From positions 1 to 17,305 of the forward strand of contig JAEZKE010000021.1 of NCBI GenBank assembly GCA_023436175.1: a stretch of 17,305 nt of DNA. Direction: 5' to 3'. Below, piece by piece: positions 7,244-14,692 of this stretch (within the stretch, counting starts at the first letter, position 1; every line of letters starts with the position of its first letter). The position numbers were made by a program, and so were the translations under genes. Source of the DNA: Methanobacteriota archaeon (GTDB taxonomy: Archaea; Methanobacteriota; Methanobacteria; Methanobacteriales; Methanobacteriaceae). Below the pieces are notes generated by a model. That model was given only the letters and a program-made list of their open reading frames with translations, did no database searches and was not told the origin of the DNA.

Positions 7244-8176
7244 TCAATAATAAACTTTTACTGCTTCTTTTATGTCATTGTAAAGTCCAAGTGCTGCAAG
7301 TGCACCTATTTTACCATGAGAACCTGTAACTTCAATAAGTTCTATTCCAAGATCTTTTGCAGTTTTTTCAGCCTTTTCAAGGGACATCATAGACTTTTTA
7401 GTTGCCATTGCATATTCCCTCAGTTTTTCAGGAATGTTAATGCCATCTAAAACCGCCATTGAAGTCTTTTGAGATAATGTACTTTCTTTAAACAGTTCAC
7501 GTGCTTCTTCAAGTAATTTATCTCGTTCACCAGGTTTAACAGCAAAAACAAGTGCTATAGCCACACAGTTTTGAGTTTTATTAGGGTTATGAGGATATAA
7601 TTGCACAATAACATGATTTATATATTCAAAACCCCTTTTACTTAGTTCAACTCCTACATTATTCGCTAAAGTCCATGTAGCTCCCTTTTCCTTAGTATCA
7701 GTATCATCAATTCCAATTACAACTTTTTGAAGCTTAGGAGTTACAACTGCGGCTCTTCCAACCTTTGAACCGCCGCCAATATCATAAAGTTCAACTCTTT
7801 TAACTCCTTCTGCCATTCCTCTGCACATTGCAGCCCCAACTCCTGCTCCGGCCAGGCCCGCATGAGTTACTTTGACTTCATCCCCTTCAACAGATACTTC
7901 CTCAATTCCTGCAGCAGAAAAACTTGGTTTAAGATTTAAATCTGTTTTCCCAACTTCTACAAGATAAGTATGCTTGTTTCCATCTCTTTCTGCGCTTTTT
8001 ACTAAATCACTTGACCTTTCATATTGATAGACCATCCACTGTGAGCCTCCAATACATGGATGATACTCAACGATTTCCACCATATCATCATCGACCATGG
8101 TTAAAATCTTTTTATATGGGGCTACCCATGGGTCTTTAAATCTTTCTTTTAAGTCATCAGGAGTCACTATTTCCAT
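7244..8176 (-). CDS. Methanogenesis marker protein 11
   Basis: A 310-aa soluble protein that I recognise as methanogenesis marker protein 11, a family found almost only in methanogens and of unproven function. Its second half resembles TiaS, the ATP-dependent tRNA-Ile2 agmatidine synthetase: IGIDDTDTKEKGATW (154-168) parallels the TiaS GIDDTDS block, NPNKTQNCVA (197-206) parallels the NPN...KTRGN block, and GSHGKIGALAALG (285-297) parallels a C-terminal glycine-rich block. This suggests an ATP-using modifying enzyme, possibly tied to methyl-coenzyme M reductase maturation, but that is inference. The ATG at 8176 has AGGTGA 7 nt upstream. It stands alone, with hairpin array B farther upstream. 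Confidence 0.88.
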   Translation of the reverse strand: MEIVTPDDLKERFKDPWVAPYKKILTMVDDDMVEIVEYHPCIGGSQWMVYQYERSSDLVKSAERDGNKHTYLVEVGKTDLNLKPSFSAAGIEEVSVEGDEVKVTHAGLAGAGVGAAMCRGMAEGVKRVELYDIGGGSKVGRAAVVTPKLQKVVIGIDDTDTKEKGATWTLANNVGVELSKRGFEYINHVIVQLYPHNPNKTQNCVAIALVFAVKPGERDKLLEEARELFKESTLSQKTSMAVLDGINIPEKLREYAMATKKSMMSLEKAEKTAKDLGIELIEVTGSHGKIGALAALGLYNDIKEAVKVYY

Positions 8177-8581
8177 TTAATAATCACCTTTAAGTTGATA
8201 TTGTAATTTAATTAAATAATTTTGCCTTATTTTCTATTTAAATTAGTTATAAATAATAATTTACAGTAAAATCAATTGATTCGTGTTATCCTGTAAACTT
8301 ACCTATAATAATGTGTACTGTTTTTAGAATTTACTACTATGTAATATATTAATTTTGGATTTTCAATTTATCATATAAATTAGAAGATATTAACCATTTA
8401 CAGGAATGAGTGTAAATGTCTTGAATTAGCTGTATAATACATTAAACTGCAAAAAGTTCTTCTCAAATAGACAATAATAAACATTTTAAAAAACGTTCAA
8501 AGTATAATATTCCAGATTTTAAAGTAACTATCATATAAAAAAATTAAAAATCGTTCATTAATTATTAAAAAAGGAAGGAAA
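8177..8581. other. AT-rich intergenic stretch without genes
   Basis: No coding region or RNA gene is recognisable on either strand. The only functional element I can propose is an AT-rich promoter-like tract around 8205-8220 (minus strand) upstream of marker protein 11. It passes into hairpin array B at about 8582. Confidence 0.6.
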
Positions 8582-9012
8582 CCCTCAAACACATTTTGTG
8601 TTTTGGGCATGTGAGAAACTATTGAAATTTACTATTTCAATGCATAGAAAATCATAGATTTTCTAATGTTTCATTTCTCACGGTTGAGGAACTGCGTTCC
8701 GCAAACACCGAAAATCAAAGCATGCAAAAACTTAGTTTTTGCTGCGTCAAAATTCAGAGAATTTTAGAAAAATTTGATGAATTTTTCTAACCTTTCGTAA
8801 ATCAGAAATTTCCGATACATACGAAAAATTTCATTTTTCGTTGTTACGAAACGTAAGTTTCGTAAACATCAAACGCTCCGCGTTTGAATGTCCCAAAAAA
8901 ATCAAAAAGATTTTTCGAACCCCAAAATCATAGATTTTGAGGGATTTTGACAGATTTTCAAGTGCTTTCAAAAATTCTCTGAATTTTTGATGCACCAAAC
9001 ACTCCGTGTTTG
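8582..9012. repeat. Hairpin array B, about 14 consecutive stem-loops
   Basis: Fourteen or so adjacent stem-loops fill the region between ribH and marker protein 11. The clearest are 8621-8641 (8 bp), 8645-8665 (9 bp, loop ATA), 8688-8700 (5 bp), 8724-8742 (8 bp, loop TTA), 8749-8765 (7 bp, loop AGA), 8764-8790 (11 bp), 8821-8841 (9 bp, loop TTC), 8844-8865 (9 bp), 8870-8886 (CAAACGC/GCGTTTG, loop TCC), 8897-8915 (7 bp), 8920-8943, 8968-8990 (10 bp, loop TCT) and 8996-9012 (CAAACAC/GTGTTTG, loop TCC). GTGAGAAA 8611-8618 with TTTCTCAC 8674-8681 encloses two of them. It begins 7 nt past the ribH stop, so it could be the ribH 3' untranslated region, a separate RNA, or a palindromic mobile element. 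Confidence 0.85.
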
Positions 9013-9018
9013 AGCGAA

Positions 9019-9429
<411 letters not shown>

Positions 9430-9520
9430 ATTCTTTTCCTCCATTTCAGGCACTCTAAAAAACATAAATTTTCAAGTGCGATTAAAATTCTCAAATGTTG
9501 TTAAAATATGAAATAAATAA

Positions 9521-9542
9521 AAATTCAGTTTAAACTGAATTT
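9521..9542. promoter_or_regulatory. 22-bp perfect palindrome upstream of ribH
   Basis: A perfect palindrome with core CAGTTTAAACTG (11-bp half-sites, centre between 9531 and 9532). It lies between the 29-aa peptide gene and ribH and is followed on the minus strand by an AT-rich TATA-like tract (9505-9520). Two related palindromes precede the cysteine desulfurase and leuB-like genes, so a shared operator or promoter motif is plausible. Confidence 0.55.
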
Positions 9543-9573
9543 AATTTCATATATAATATTCAGGTACTACTAA

Positions 9574-9663
9574 TTATATTAAAGCACTTGATACCGCAAT
9601 TGCAATTGCCCATAAAATCATTAGCACAATTATAAATATTGCTATAGCTTTTGTTCTATCCAT
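9574..9663 (-). CDS. 29-aa single-helix membrane peptide
   Basis: A 29-codon frame between the cysteine desulfurase and ribH genes, same strand. GGAGGT stands 6 nt before the ATG, one of the best ribosome sites in the window. The peptide starts MDRTK and is then almost entirely hydrophobic (AIAIFIIVLMILWAIAIAV), ending SSALI: one transmembrane helix with a positively charged cytoplasmic start. I do not recognise a family. Proteins this short often escape annotation. It could modulate a membrane complex or transporter, but nothing here shows which. Confidence 0.6.
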   Translation of the reverse strand: MDRTKAIAIFIIVLMILWAIAIAVSSALI

Positions 9664-9699
9664 ATTCTAACCTCCAAATTCCTCAAAAATTTTTTCAAC

Positions 9700-9763
9700 C
9701 TACAAAATCTATGATTTTGGGCCTTCAAACACTGTTTTGGCATGTAAAAATTCTACGAATTTT
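9700..9763. repeat. Hairpin array C, abutting desulfurase stop
   Basis: Three hairpins follow the cysteine desulfurase stop at once: CAAAATC 9703-9709 with GATTTTG 9713-9719 (loop TAT); an imperfect CAAACA/TTTTGG hairpin at about 9726-9740; and AAAATTC 9747-9753 with GAATTTT 9757-9763 (loop TAC). They share stem and linker words with arrays A and B, for example the imperfect CAAACAC hairpin followed by GGCATGT, as at the start of array B. Confidence 0.75.
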
Positions 9764-9764
9764 C

Positions 9765-10973
9765 TCAACTTCCCACAAATTTAGAGATCTCTTCAACAGC
9801 CTCCGCTAATATGTCAATCTCTTCTTTAGTGTTATAATAGTGAACAGACGCCCTAACAGTCCCGTCAAGTTTATCAGCACCTATATGTTTTATTGCAGGG
9901 ATTGCACAGTGATAACCACTTCTTACACATATATCTTTAAGTTCATCTAATATTTTAGCAACATCATGCGAATTCATGCCTTCTACATTGAAAGCGACTA
10001 TTCCATGAATGTTTTCAGGATTACCATAACATATTGTATTATCTATGCTATTAATCTTATCAAACATATATTTTGTAAGTTTTGTGCTGTGCTTTTCAAC
10101 AGTTTCAATTCCAATATTTTCAACATAACTTACAGCTGCCCCAAGACCAATGACACCAGCTATATTCTGGGTACCTCCTTCAAATCTACCTGGAGCTGCC
10201 TCAAGTGTAAAGTCTTCTTCTGTAACCTTTGATACTGTTCCACCACCGAGATTGATCGGTTTTAATTTATCCATAACTTCGTTTTTGGAATATAAAAATC
10301 CAGTTCCAACAGGCCCCAAAAGACCTTTATGTCCAGGGAATGAAACAAAATCAGCTTTTACTTCTTTTACATCAAATTTTACGTGCCCTGCAGACTGGGC
10401 GGCGTCAACTAAATATAAGATGTCATTTTCTTCTGCAATATTTCCAATATCATAAATCGGCTGGCATGAACCAATTGAATTTGAAATATGGGTGGTTGTA
10501 ATGAGCTTTGTAGTATCATCTACAGCTTTTTCAATGTCAGCAGTGTCTATTACACCATATTTATCTGTTTTTATAACTTTAAGATTAACTCCAGATTTTT
10601 TCAAGTTAAGCCATGGAAGAAAATTAGAATGATGTTCTATATTGGAAACAATTATTGAATCACCCTTCTTAAATTCTAAGCTGTTTGCTACAAGGTTTAT
10701 AGCTTCAGTTGTATTTTTTGTAAATATAACCTCATTTCTACCGCAGTTTATGAATTTTGCAATTCTTTCCCTTGTATCTTCAAATTTCATTGTAGATTTA
10801 ACAGCTGTTTTATAGGCTCCTCTCCCTATATTTGCATTGAAATTATGGAAATAATCACACATGGCATTTACTACAGGCTCGGGAGTTGGAGTAGTGCTTG
10901 CAGCATCCAAATAGATTATTTCATTAAGTAAAGGAATATCTGCTCTTATATCAATATTTTGATTATTTCCCAT
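9765..10973 (-). CDS. SufS/NifS-type cysteine desulfurase
   Basis: A 402-aa pyridoxal-phosphate enzyme of aminotransferase class V, which removes sulfur from cysteine as an enzyme-bound persulfide for Fe-S clusters and thiolated cofactors. Visible residues are H114/H115 (SNIEHHSNFLPW, stacking on the cofactor), D190 and Q193 (LVDAAQSAGH), the Schiff-base lysine K216 in SFPGHKGLLGP, and the persulfide cysteine C356 in VRSGYHCA. The RxGxHCA motif places it in the SufS-like group. The ATG at 10973 is chosen because AAGGAGT ends 7 nt before it; a GTG at 10982 overlaps that site. All eight arginines are AGA or AGG, typical of the host and unlike the adjacent foreign gene. Array C follows the stop directly; a palindrome lies 30 nt upstream of the start. 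Confidence 0.9.
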   Translation of the reverse strand: MGNNQNIDIRADIPLLNEIIYLDAASTTPTPEPVVNAMCDYFHNFNANIGRGAYKTAVKSTMKFEDTRERIAKFINCGRNEVIFTKNTTEAINLVANSLEFKKGDSIIVSNIEHHSNFLPWLNLKKSGVNLKVIKTDKYGVIDTADIEKAVDDTTKLITTTHISNSIGSCQPIYDIGNIAEENDILYLVDAAQSAGHVKFDVKEVKADFVSFPGHKGLLGPVGTGFLYSKNEVMDKLKPINLGGGTVSKVTEEDFTLEAAPGRFEGGTQNIAGVIGLGAAVSYVENIGIETVEKHSTKLTKYMFDKINSIDNTICYGNPENIHGIVAFNVEGMNSHDVAKILDELKDICVRSGYHCAIPAIKHIGADKLDGTVRASVHYYNTKEEIDILAEAVEEISKFVGS

Positions 10974-10980
10974 AAAGTAC

Positions 10981-10987
10981 ACTCCTT
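10981..10987 (-). promoter_or_regulatory. Shine-Dalgarno site fixing desulfurase start
   Basis: It reads AAGGAGT on the minus strand, 7 nt before ATG 10973. It overlaps the alternative GTG at 10982, which therefore cannot use it. Confidence 0.7.
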
Positions 10988-11002
10988 CTTATTATATTTG
11001 AA

Positions 11003-11020
11003 CTGCAGTTTAAACCGCAG
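11003..11020. promoter_or_regulatory. 18-bp palindrome upstream of desulfurase gene
   Basis: CTGCAGTTTAAACCGCAG, a palindrome with one mismatched pair, 30 nt before the ATG. The core GTTTAAAC is shared with the ribH and leuB-like upstream palindromes. On the minus strand the tract CAAATATAAT follows, so the motif touches a TATA-like sequence. Confidence 0.5.
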
Positions 11021-11025
11021 ATCAT

Positions 11026-11154
11026 CTCTTATTTTTGTTCTAGTTTCACTGTTCATTTCTGGCGGACGCGTTATCAGGTCTCCAGTTACAATTTTACCTT
11101 CCTTAAAATCCTAATCATTGTATTTTCAACTGCATGAACTGCACCATGTTCTTC
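11026..11154 (-). pseudogene. Decayed 3' end of a second leuB-like gene
   Basis: This stretch aligns with the last ~45 codons of the intact leuB-like gene at 13011-14000. Three alignable blocks give 41/53, 20/24 and 28/36 identical bases. In protein terms EEHGAVHAVEN matches KEHDAARAVEN, EGKIVTGD matches EGKVITGD, and EMNSETRTKI matches EMASEIRRKI. One base is missing (TTAAG-GAAGG against TTAAGTGAAGG), shifting the frame, and the glycine-rich segment between the second and third blocks has diverged. The first part now encodes the C-terminus of the 587-aa protein, which ends at 11086 because of this frameshift. It is best explained as the scar of an earlier leuB copy or of an integration event. 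Confidence 0.8.
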
Positions 11155-12849
11155 ATCTTCAGTATGCAAGTGAGTCAATAATATGTTCAAATACATTAGT
11201 TGCTCAGGAACAGTATTCGAACTTAAAAGATGATGTTTCGTTACGGTTTCATCATTTATATCAATCAAATTAATTTTTTCTTGATTAAGACGTAAAAGTT
11301 CAGGCCACGTAATATCTATGAACTGATTACCTAAAACATAAATTTTAGACTTACTGTTCGAAAGATACTGATTAATTTTGGGTACCAAATCAATCTCACG
11401 AGCCCCCTTAATAAAATGGTGATCATTCCAATGTTCAATATACCATGCATCATTGACCATTGGATCAACTGCCAAACCTTTGTAATTTCCCAGTGCACTA
11501 TGAATTAAAACACCGGTTCCCCCACGAGAAATTCCATATAATACCACATTTTCCGAAACAACTTCATACTTTTCCATCAAATATTTAATAAAGTCTTGTA
11601 TTTGTTCCTCATAGTCAAGAAAATGAACTGTATTAGTATAAAATGAACCTAAAACCAGGTTAACATCCGCAACTCTCACGATAATTGTATCTTTAGAAAC
11701 ACTTTTATTCAGCGTTTTAAAAAAATAGCTATAATATCTTTTCACAGCATCATTACTTCTCATATCCTGAGGAGACGGTAAAGCCAAAAAATAAATCAAT
11801 AATTTATTTGGTTTGGCTGTTTGACGCTTTTTTAAAGGAAACTCAACATGATAAAACACATCTTTATATCGACTCAATTTGTTTGTAAAAAACTGTTTTC
11901 GTTTAATAAAGCGAGCATTCTGCGCGTAAGAGCCGTGCAAAATATATCCTGATGCAGATAATTTTTGGACCTGATTTCGTAAAAAGTCGTTTTTCCATGT
12001 CGACAAAATATTCCTCGTATCCACATTGTATGAAACTATAATTTCATCAACATCAGGGATTTCATTCAAATTCTCCTCCAAAGAGAGTTCCGCCCGGGTC
12101 TTAAATTTAGGCAGTACCTCTTTTCTTTTTCGTCGAATGACATTTTCTAGCTGAATAAAGGCATCCTGATAATAATTGTCATTATAGTAAAGCCACCACT
12201 TTTTAACAGGGTTTTCCAGGTCCGCAAATGATTCTTCAAAATCAAAATTTAAAACCGGTACTAATGTTGAAGCAAATGTATCTAATTTTTCCCAAGCTTG
12301 GTTAAAATCATCAGTTTCAGATTGCCGGCTAAACTCTTTAGGGAATTTGTTCTCTTTTATTCCTGCATGAATTGCATATTTTGGAAATCGAACTCCATTC
12401 ACGACAATTTGAATATCTTTTTTTATTAGCTTTAATTGATTCAAAAATGATGTGAAATGACTTTTCCATAATTGATAATTATCATCTAAAGTTGGAAAAA
12501 ATATTTCTGAATTTTTAAATTTATCTTTGAATTCCCAAGTATTATTTGTGATATAGTCTCCATTATCTAGTTTAACCGCGCCAAAATAAGCATCTGCAAA
12601 AAAGTCAATAACCACAATGTCTGGCAGCAACTTCAAGATTCGATTTATCACATTTTTTGAATCATGTAGCCGTGCATAATTGGATTGAACATTTAATCTT
12701 TCATTATTTTGGAAACTCATCATGGACAGATAAGGGATATGTAATATATGTTCAAAAAGTTGTTTATCAAAAATAGGATTCGTTCGCGAATCAAAAATAT
12801 ATTGTGTGGCAGAACTGCCAATTGTAACAACTTTTAAACTAGTTTGCAT
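11086..12849 (-). CDS. DUF6270/Asp2-XcbB-like protein, probably transferred
   Basis: A 587-aa protein, unusual beside methanogen housekeeping genes. The N-terminus resembles a DUF6270/SGNH-like esterase start (VVTIGSSATQYIF, S12-S13; PDIVVIDFFADAY 76-88). The C-terminal half has an alpha/beta-hydrolase nucleophile elbow, LYGIS441RGGTG, with candidate D462 (AVDPMVND) and H539/H540 (TKHHLLSS). This recalls the Asp2/XcbB-CpsF proteins of bacterial capsule and glycan export loci. An acyl transfer or hydrolysis on a surface polysaccharide is plausible but unproven. Arginine codons are about 16 CGN to 6 AGA/AGG, against 0 to 8 in the neighbouring desulfurase gene, supporting transfer, perhaps from a low-GC Firmicute. 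AAGGAGAG precedes the ATG, and the stop of a broken upstream frame lies 2 nt before it. The last ~21 residues come from a leuB remnant, so the native C-terminus is lost or replaced. Confidence 0.72.
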   Translation of the reverse strand: MQTSLKVVTIGSSATQYIFDSRTNPIFDKQLFEHILHIPYLSMMSFQNNERLNVQSNYARLHDSKNVINRILKLLPDIVVIDFFADAYFGAVKLDNGDYITNNTWEFKDKFKNSEIFFPTLDDNYQLWKSHFTSFLNQLKLIKKDIQIVVNGVRFPKYAIHAGIKENKFPKEFSRQSETDDFNQAWEKLDTFASTLVPVLNFDFEESFADLENPVKKWWLYYNDNYYQDAFIQLENVIRRKRKEVLPKFKTRAELSLEENLNEIPDVDEIIVSYNVDTRNILSTWKNDFLRNQVQKLSASGYILHGSYAQNARFIKRKQFFTNKLSRYKDVFYHVEFPLKKRQTAKPNKLLIYFLALPSPQDMRSNDAVKRYYSYFFKTLNKSVSKDTIIVRVADVNLVLGSFYTNTVHFLDYEEQIQDFIKYLMEKYEVVSENVVLYGISRGGTGVLIHSALGNYKGLAVDPMVNDAWYIEHWNDHHFIKGAREIDLVPKINQYLSNSKSKIYVLGNQFIDITWPELLRLNQEKINLIDINDETVTKHHLLSSNTVPEQLMYLNILLTHLHTEDEEHGAVHAVENTMIRILRKVKL

Positions 12850-12851
12850 GT

Positions 12852-12989
12852 TTACTCTCCTTTTTTGTGGAAATAACTTTTTGCTAACTGCTCACTTTTG
12901 CTCGAATCATATTTGACAAACTTATTTTCAAAATTATCTCTAATCCCAACAAACTTAATAAATAACGGAAAGATATCGAAAAGTCGTAA
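12852..12989 (-). pseudogene. Orphan 3' fragment of a transferred gene
   Basis: Forty-five stop-free codons ending in TAA just 2 nt before the 587-aa gene's ATG, with no start and a TGA directly upstream in frame. The peptide has a natural protein composition: a hydrophobic start (LFDIFPLFIKFVG), then a charged tail (DNFENKFVKYDSSKSEQ, SYFHKKGE). The 587-aa gene's Shine-Dalgarno lies inside its last codons, as in a bacterial operon. It is probably the truncated end of the upstream gene in the donor operon, cut at the insertion boundary next to the leuB stop. The protein family is not recognisable from so little. Confidence 0.55.
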
Positions 12990-13010
12990 TCAGAGCAACC
13001 GTAGTTATAT

Positions 13011-14000
13011 TTAGGTTTGTTCTATTTTTCTTCTAATTTCACTGGCCATTTCCATGGTAGATGCATTACCACCAATGTCCCCCGTTATAACTTTACCTTC
13101 ACTTAAAACTTCGATCAATGCATTTTCAACTGCACGAGCTGCATCATGCTCTTTAAGGTAATCAAGCATCATTACTGCAGATAATATCATTGCAGAAGGA
13201 TTTGCAATATTTTTTCCAGCAATATCTGGTGCTGATCCATGTACTGGTTCAAATAAACCACTATTTTCACCAATATTAGCTGATGGTATTAAACCAAGAC
13301 CTCCAACAAGCCCTGCACCCTCATCTGAGAGTATATCTCCAAATAAGTTTGTAGTAACAATTACATTAAACATTTGAGGGTTTGTAATGAAAAACATTGC
13401 TGTTGCATCCACATAACGGTCATCGGTTTCAATATCATTGTAATCTTCAGCGACTTTGTAAAAAATGTCCTTGAATAATCCATCTGTTTTCTTAAGGACA
13501 TTCGCTTTGTGAACAGCAGTAACTTTGTTTCTTCCACTTTCTTCAGCATATTCAAATGCAAATTTGCAAATTCTTTCTACAGCTTTTCTTGTGGTAACCC
13601 TTAATGCAGTGGCTCCCTCTTCTGTTTCTTCTTCAAGTCCAATATAAAGGTCTTCTGTGTTTTCCCTAACGATTACAAAATCCAAATTATCAAATAAAGC
13701 CTTTGTACCGGGATATGATTTGACAGGCCGTAAATTAACGTAAAGTTCAAGTTCTTGTCTTAATCTAACAATAACATCTGCTGCTGATTCTCCAGCAGCT
13801 CCAAATAAACATGCCTGCGATTCTTTTACTATATCAATTGTTTCTTCAGGTAAAGCAACTCCAGATGCTGCTTTGCATTCATCTCCTGCATCTGCAAATG
13901 TATAGTCAAATTCAACATCGAGTGCATCTAAAACATGAAGCGTTGCTTCCATAACTTCTTTTCCGATACCGTCTCCAGGTACCACGGCTATTTTGTACAT
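13011..14000 (-). CDS. LeuB/AksF-type beta-decarboxylating dehydrogenase
   Basis: A 329-aa NAD-dependent dehydrogenase of the isopropylmalate/homoisocitrate/isocitrate family. Visible are the N-terminal VVPGDGIGKEV (6-16), substrate-binding arginines R81, R91 and R112 (RLRQELELYVNLRPV; VRENTEDLY), K165 (VHKANVLKKTDG), metal aspartates D198, D222 and D226 (LFGDILSDEGAG), and the NAD-type loop EPVHGSAPDIAGKNIANP (251-268). Methanogens carry paralogues: LeuB for leucine and AksF for the 2-oxosuberate route to coenzyme B. LFGAAGESAADVIV is a methanogen feature, but I cannot say which substrate applies. AGGTG lies 6 nt before the ATG. A palindrome at 14050 precedes its promoter. A decayed copy of its 3' end is found 1.9 kb downstream, beyond the foreign gene. 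Confidence 0.87.
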   Translation of the reverse strand: MYKIAVVPGDGIGKEVMEATLHVLDALDVEFDYTFADAGDECKAASGVALPEETIDIVKESQACLFGAAGESAADVIVRLRQELELYVNLRPVKSYPGTKALFDNLDFVIVRENTEDLYIGLEEETEEGATALRVTTRKAVERICKFAFEYAEESGRNKVTAVHKANVLKKTDGLFKDIFYKVAEDYNDIETDDRYVDATAMFFITNPQMFNVIVTTNLFGDILSDEGAGLVGGLGLIPSANIGENSGLFEPVHGSAPDIAGKNIANPSAMILSAVMMLDYLKEHDAARAVENALIEVLSEGKVITGDIGGNASTMEMASEIRRKIEQT

Positions 14001-14049
14001 TAAAACACCTTCATCCTTATTTGTTTACTGTAAAATTATCTAAAATTTA

Positions 14050-14059
14050 AGTTTAAACT
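14050..14059. promoter_or_regulatory. AGTTTAAACT palindrome upstream of leuB-like gene
   Basis: A perfect 10-bp palindrome about 50 nt before the ATG at 14000, touching a TATA-like tract (TTAAATTTTA on the minus strand). It shares GTTTAAAC with the palindromes before ribH and the cysteine desulfurase. Confidence 0.45.
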
Positions 14060-14670
14060 ATTGTATCTACTTTAACATTAACCTTTTTATATTTTAATTA
14101 TTGTTTTTGCTTAATTTTGTCTATATATCTGAAACTAACATATTATTTGTATTTTCACCTGCAAAGGTATGAGCATTGTAATTTGCCTTGTAAACACTGT
14201 TTTTTCAAATTATATTGATTAATACGTATTTTAGATAATTTAATCCATGAATGTTCATTTTATGTTAAATTTGGTTGTTTCTGGAACTTTAAATTGTAAT
14301 TTCCCTGTTGCAAAAAGCACAAACCGGTCTTTTTAACCTATATCCATTGTAAAATTCAATAAATCCACATACATACAAATATGAGAATCAATTCCAACAA
14401 TAATCTCCCCCAGAACCGTTTAATCAATATCAAAGAGCATTTGATGACACAAAGATATTATAGCGTTGCAAAAAGTAGTAATTTCTCCATAATTAGCAAA
14501 TTAAAGCATTATACCGTAATTCATGGTCAGATTAAGCGAGCTTCTAGGTACTTGATGGTCAAAAACCATCATAATTTTCTCAGGATCCCAGACTTGATAG
14601 ACCTCTATATTCTTAAAAAAGCATACATATAAATATTTTACGCTATAATAAGCTATTAAAATACCCATAT

Positions 14671-14692
14671 ACTGTATAAATATATATACAGT
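14671..14692. repeat. Inverted repeat in AT-rich tract
   Basis: ACTGTATA (14671-14678) and TATACAGT (14685-14692) form a perfect 8-bp inverted repeat with a 6-nt AT spacer. It lies about 280 bp upstream of RPA and could be an operator; no regulator is identified. Confidence 0.4.

Noticed and set aside
8793..8865. TTCGTA/TACGAA half-sites in array B as MsvR boxes
   Set aside because: They are explained by the hairpin arms and lie about 6 kb from the regulator. The best pair has the halves in the TACGAA then TTCGTA order, opposite to the MsvR box as I recall it.
8582..9012. CRISPR array
   Set aside because: The repeated elements are hairpins with differing stems and no constant direct repeat or regular spacers, and no cas gene is present in the window.
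9966..10455. Plus-strand frames inside the cysteine desulfurase
   Set aside because: They overlap a gene whose catalytic motifs are all intact on the other strand; low-complexity shadow translations.
10982..10982. GTG 10982 as the desulfurase start
   Set aside because: It overlaps the Shine-Dalgarno sequence; the ATG 9 nt later has ideal spacing.
11086..12849. Insertion sequence or transposase in the foreign block
   Set aside because: No transposase motif, terminal inverted repeats or target-site duplication could be seen; the only repeat is the leuB 3' end.
14381..14632. 83-codon plus-strand frame in the leuB-RPA gap
   Set aside because: No ribosome site, no recognisable domain and an unconvincing composition; treated as chance in a slightly less AT-rich block.
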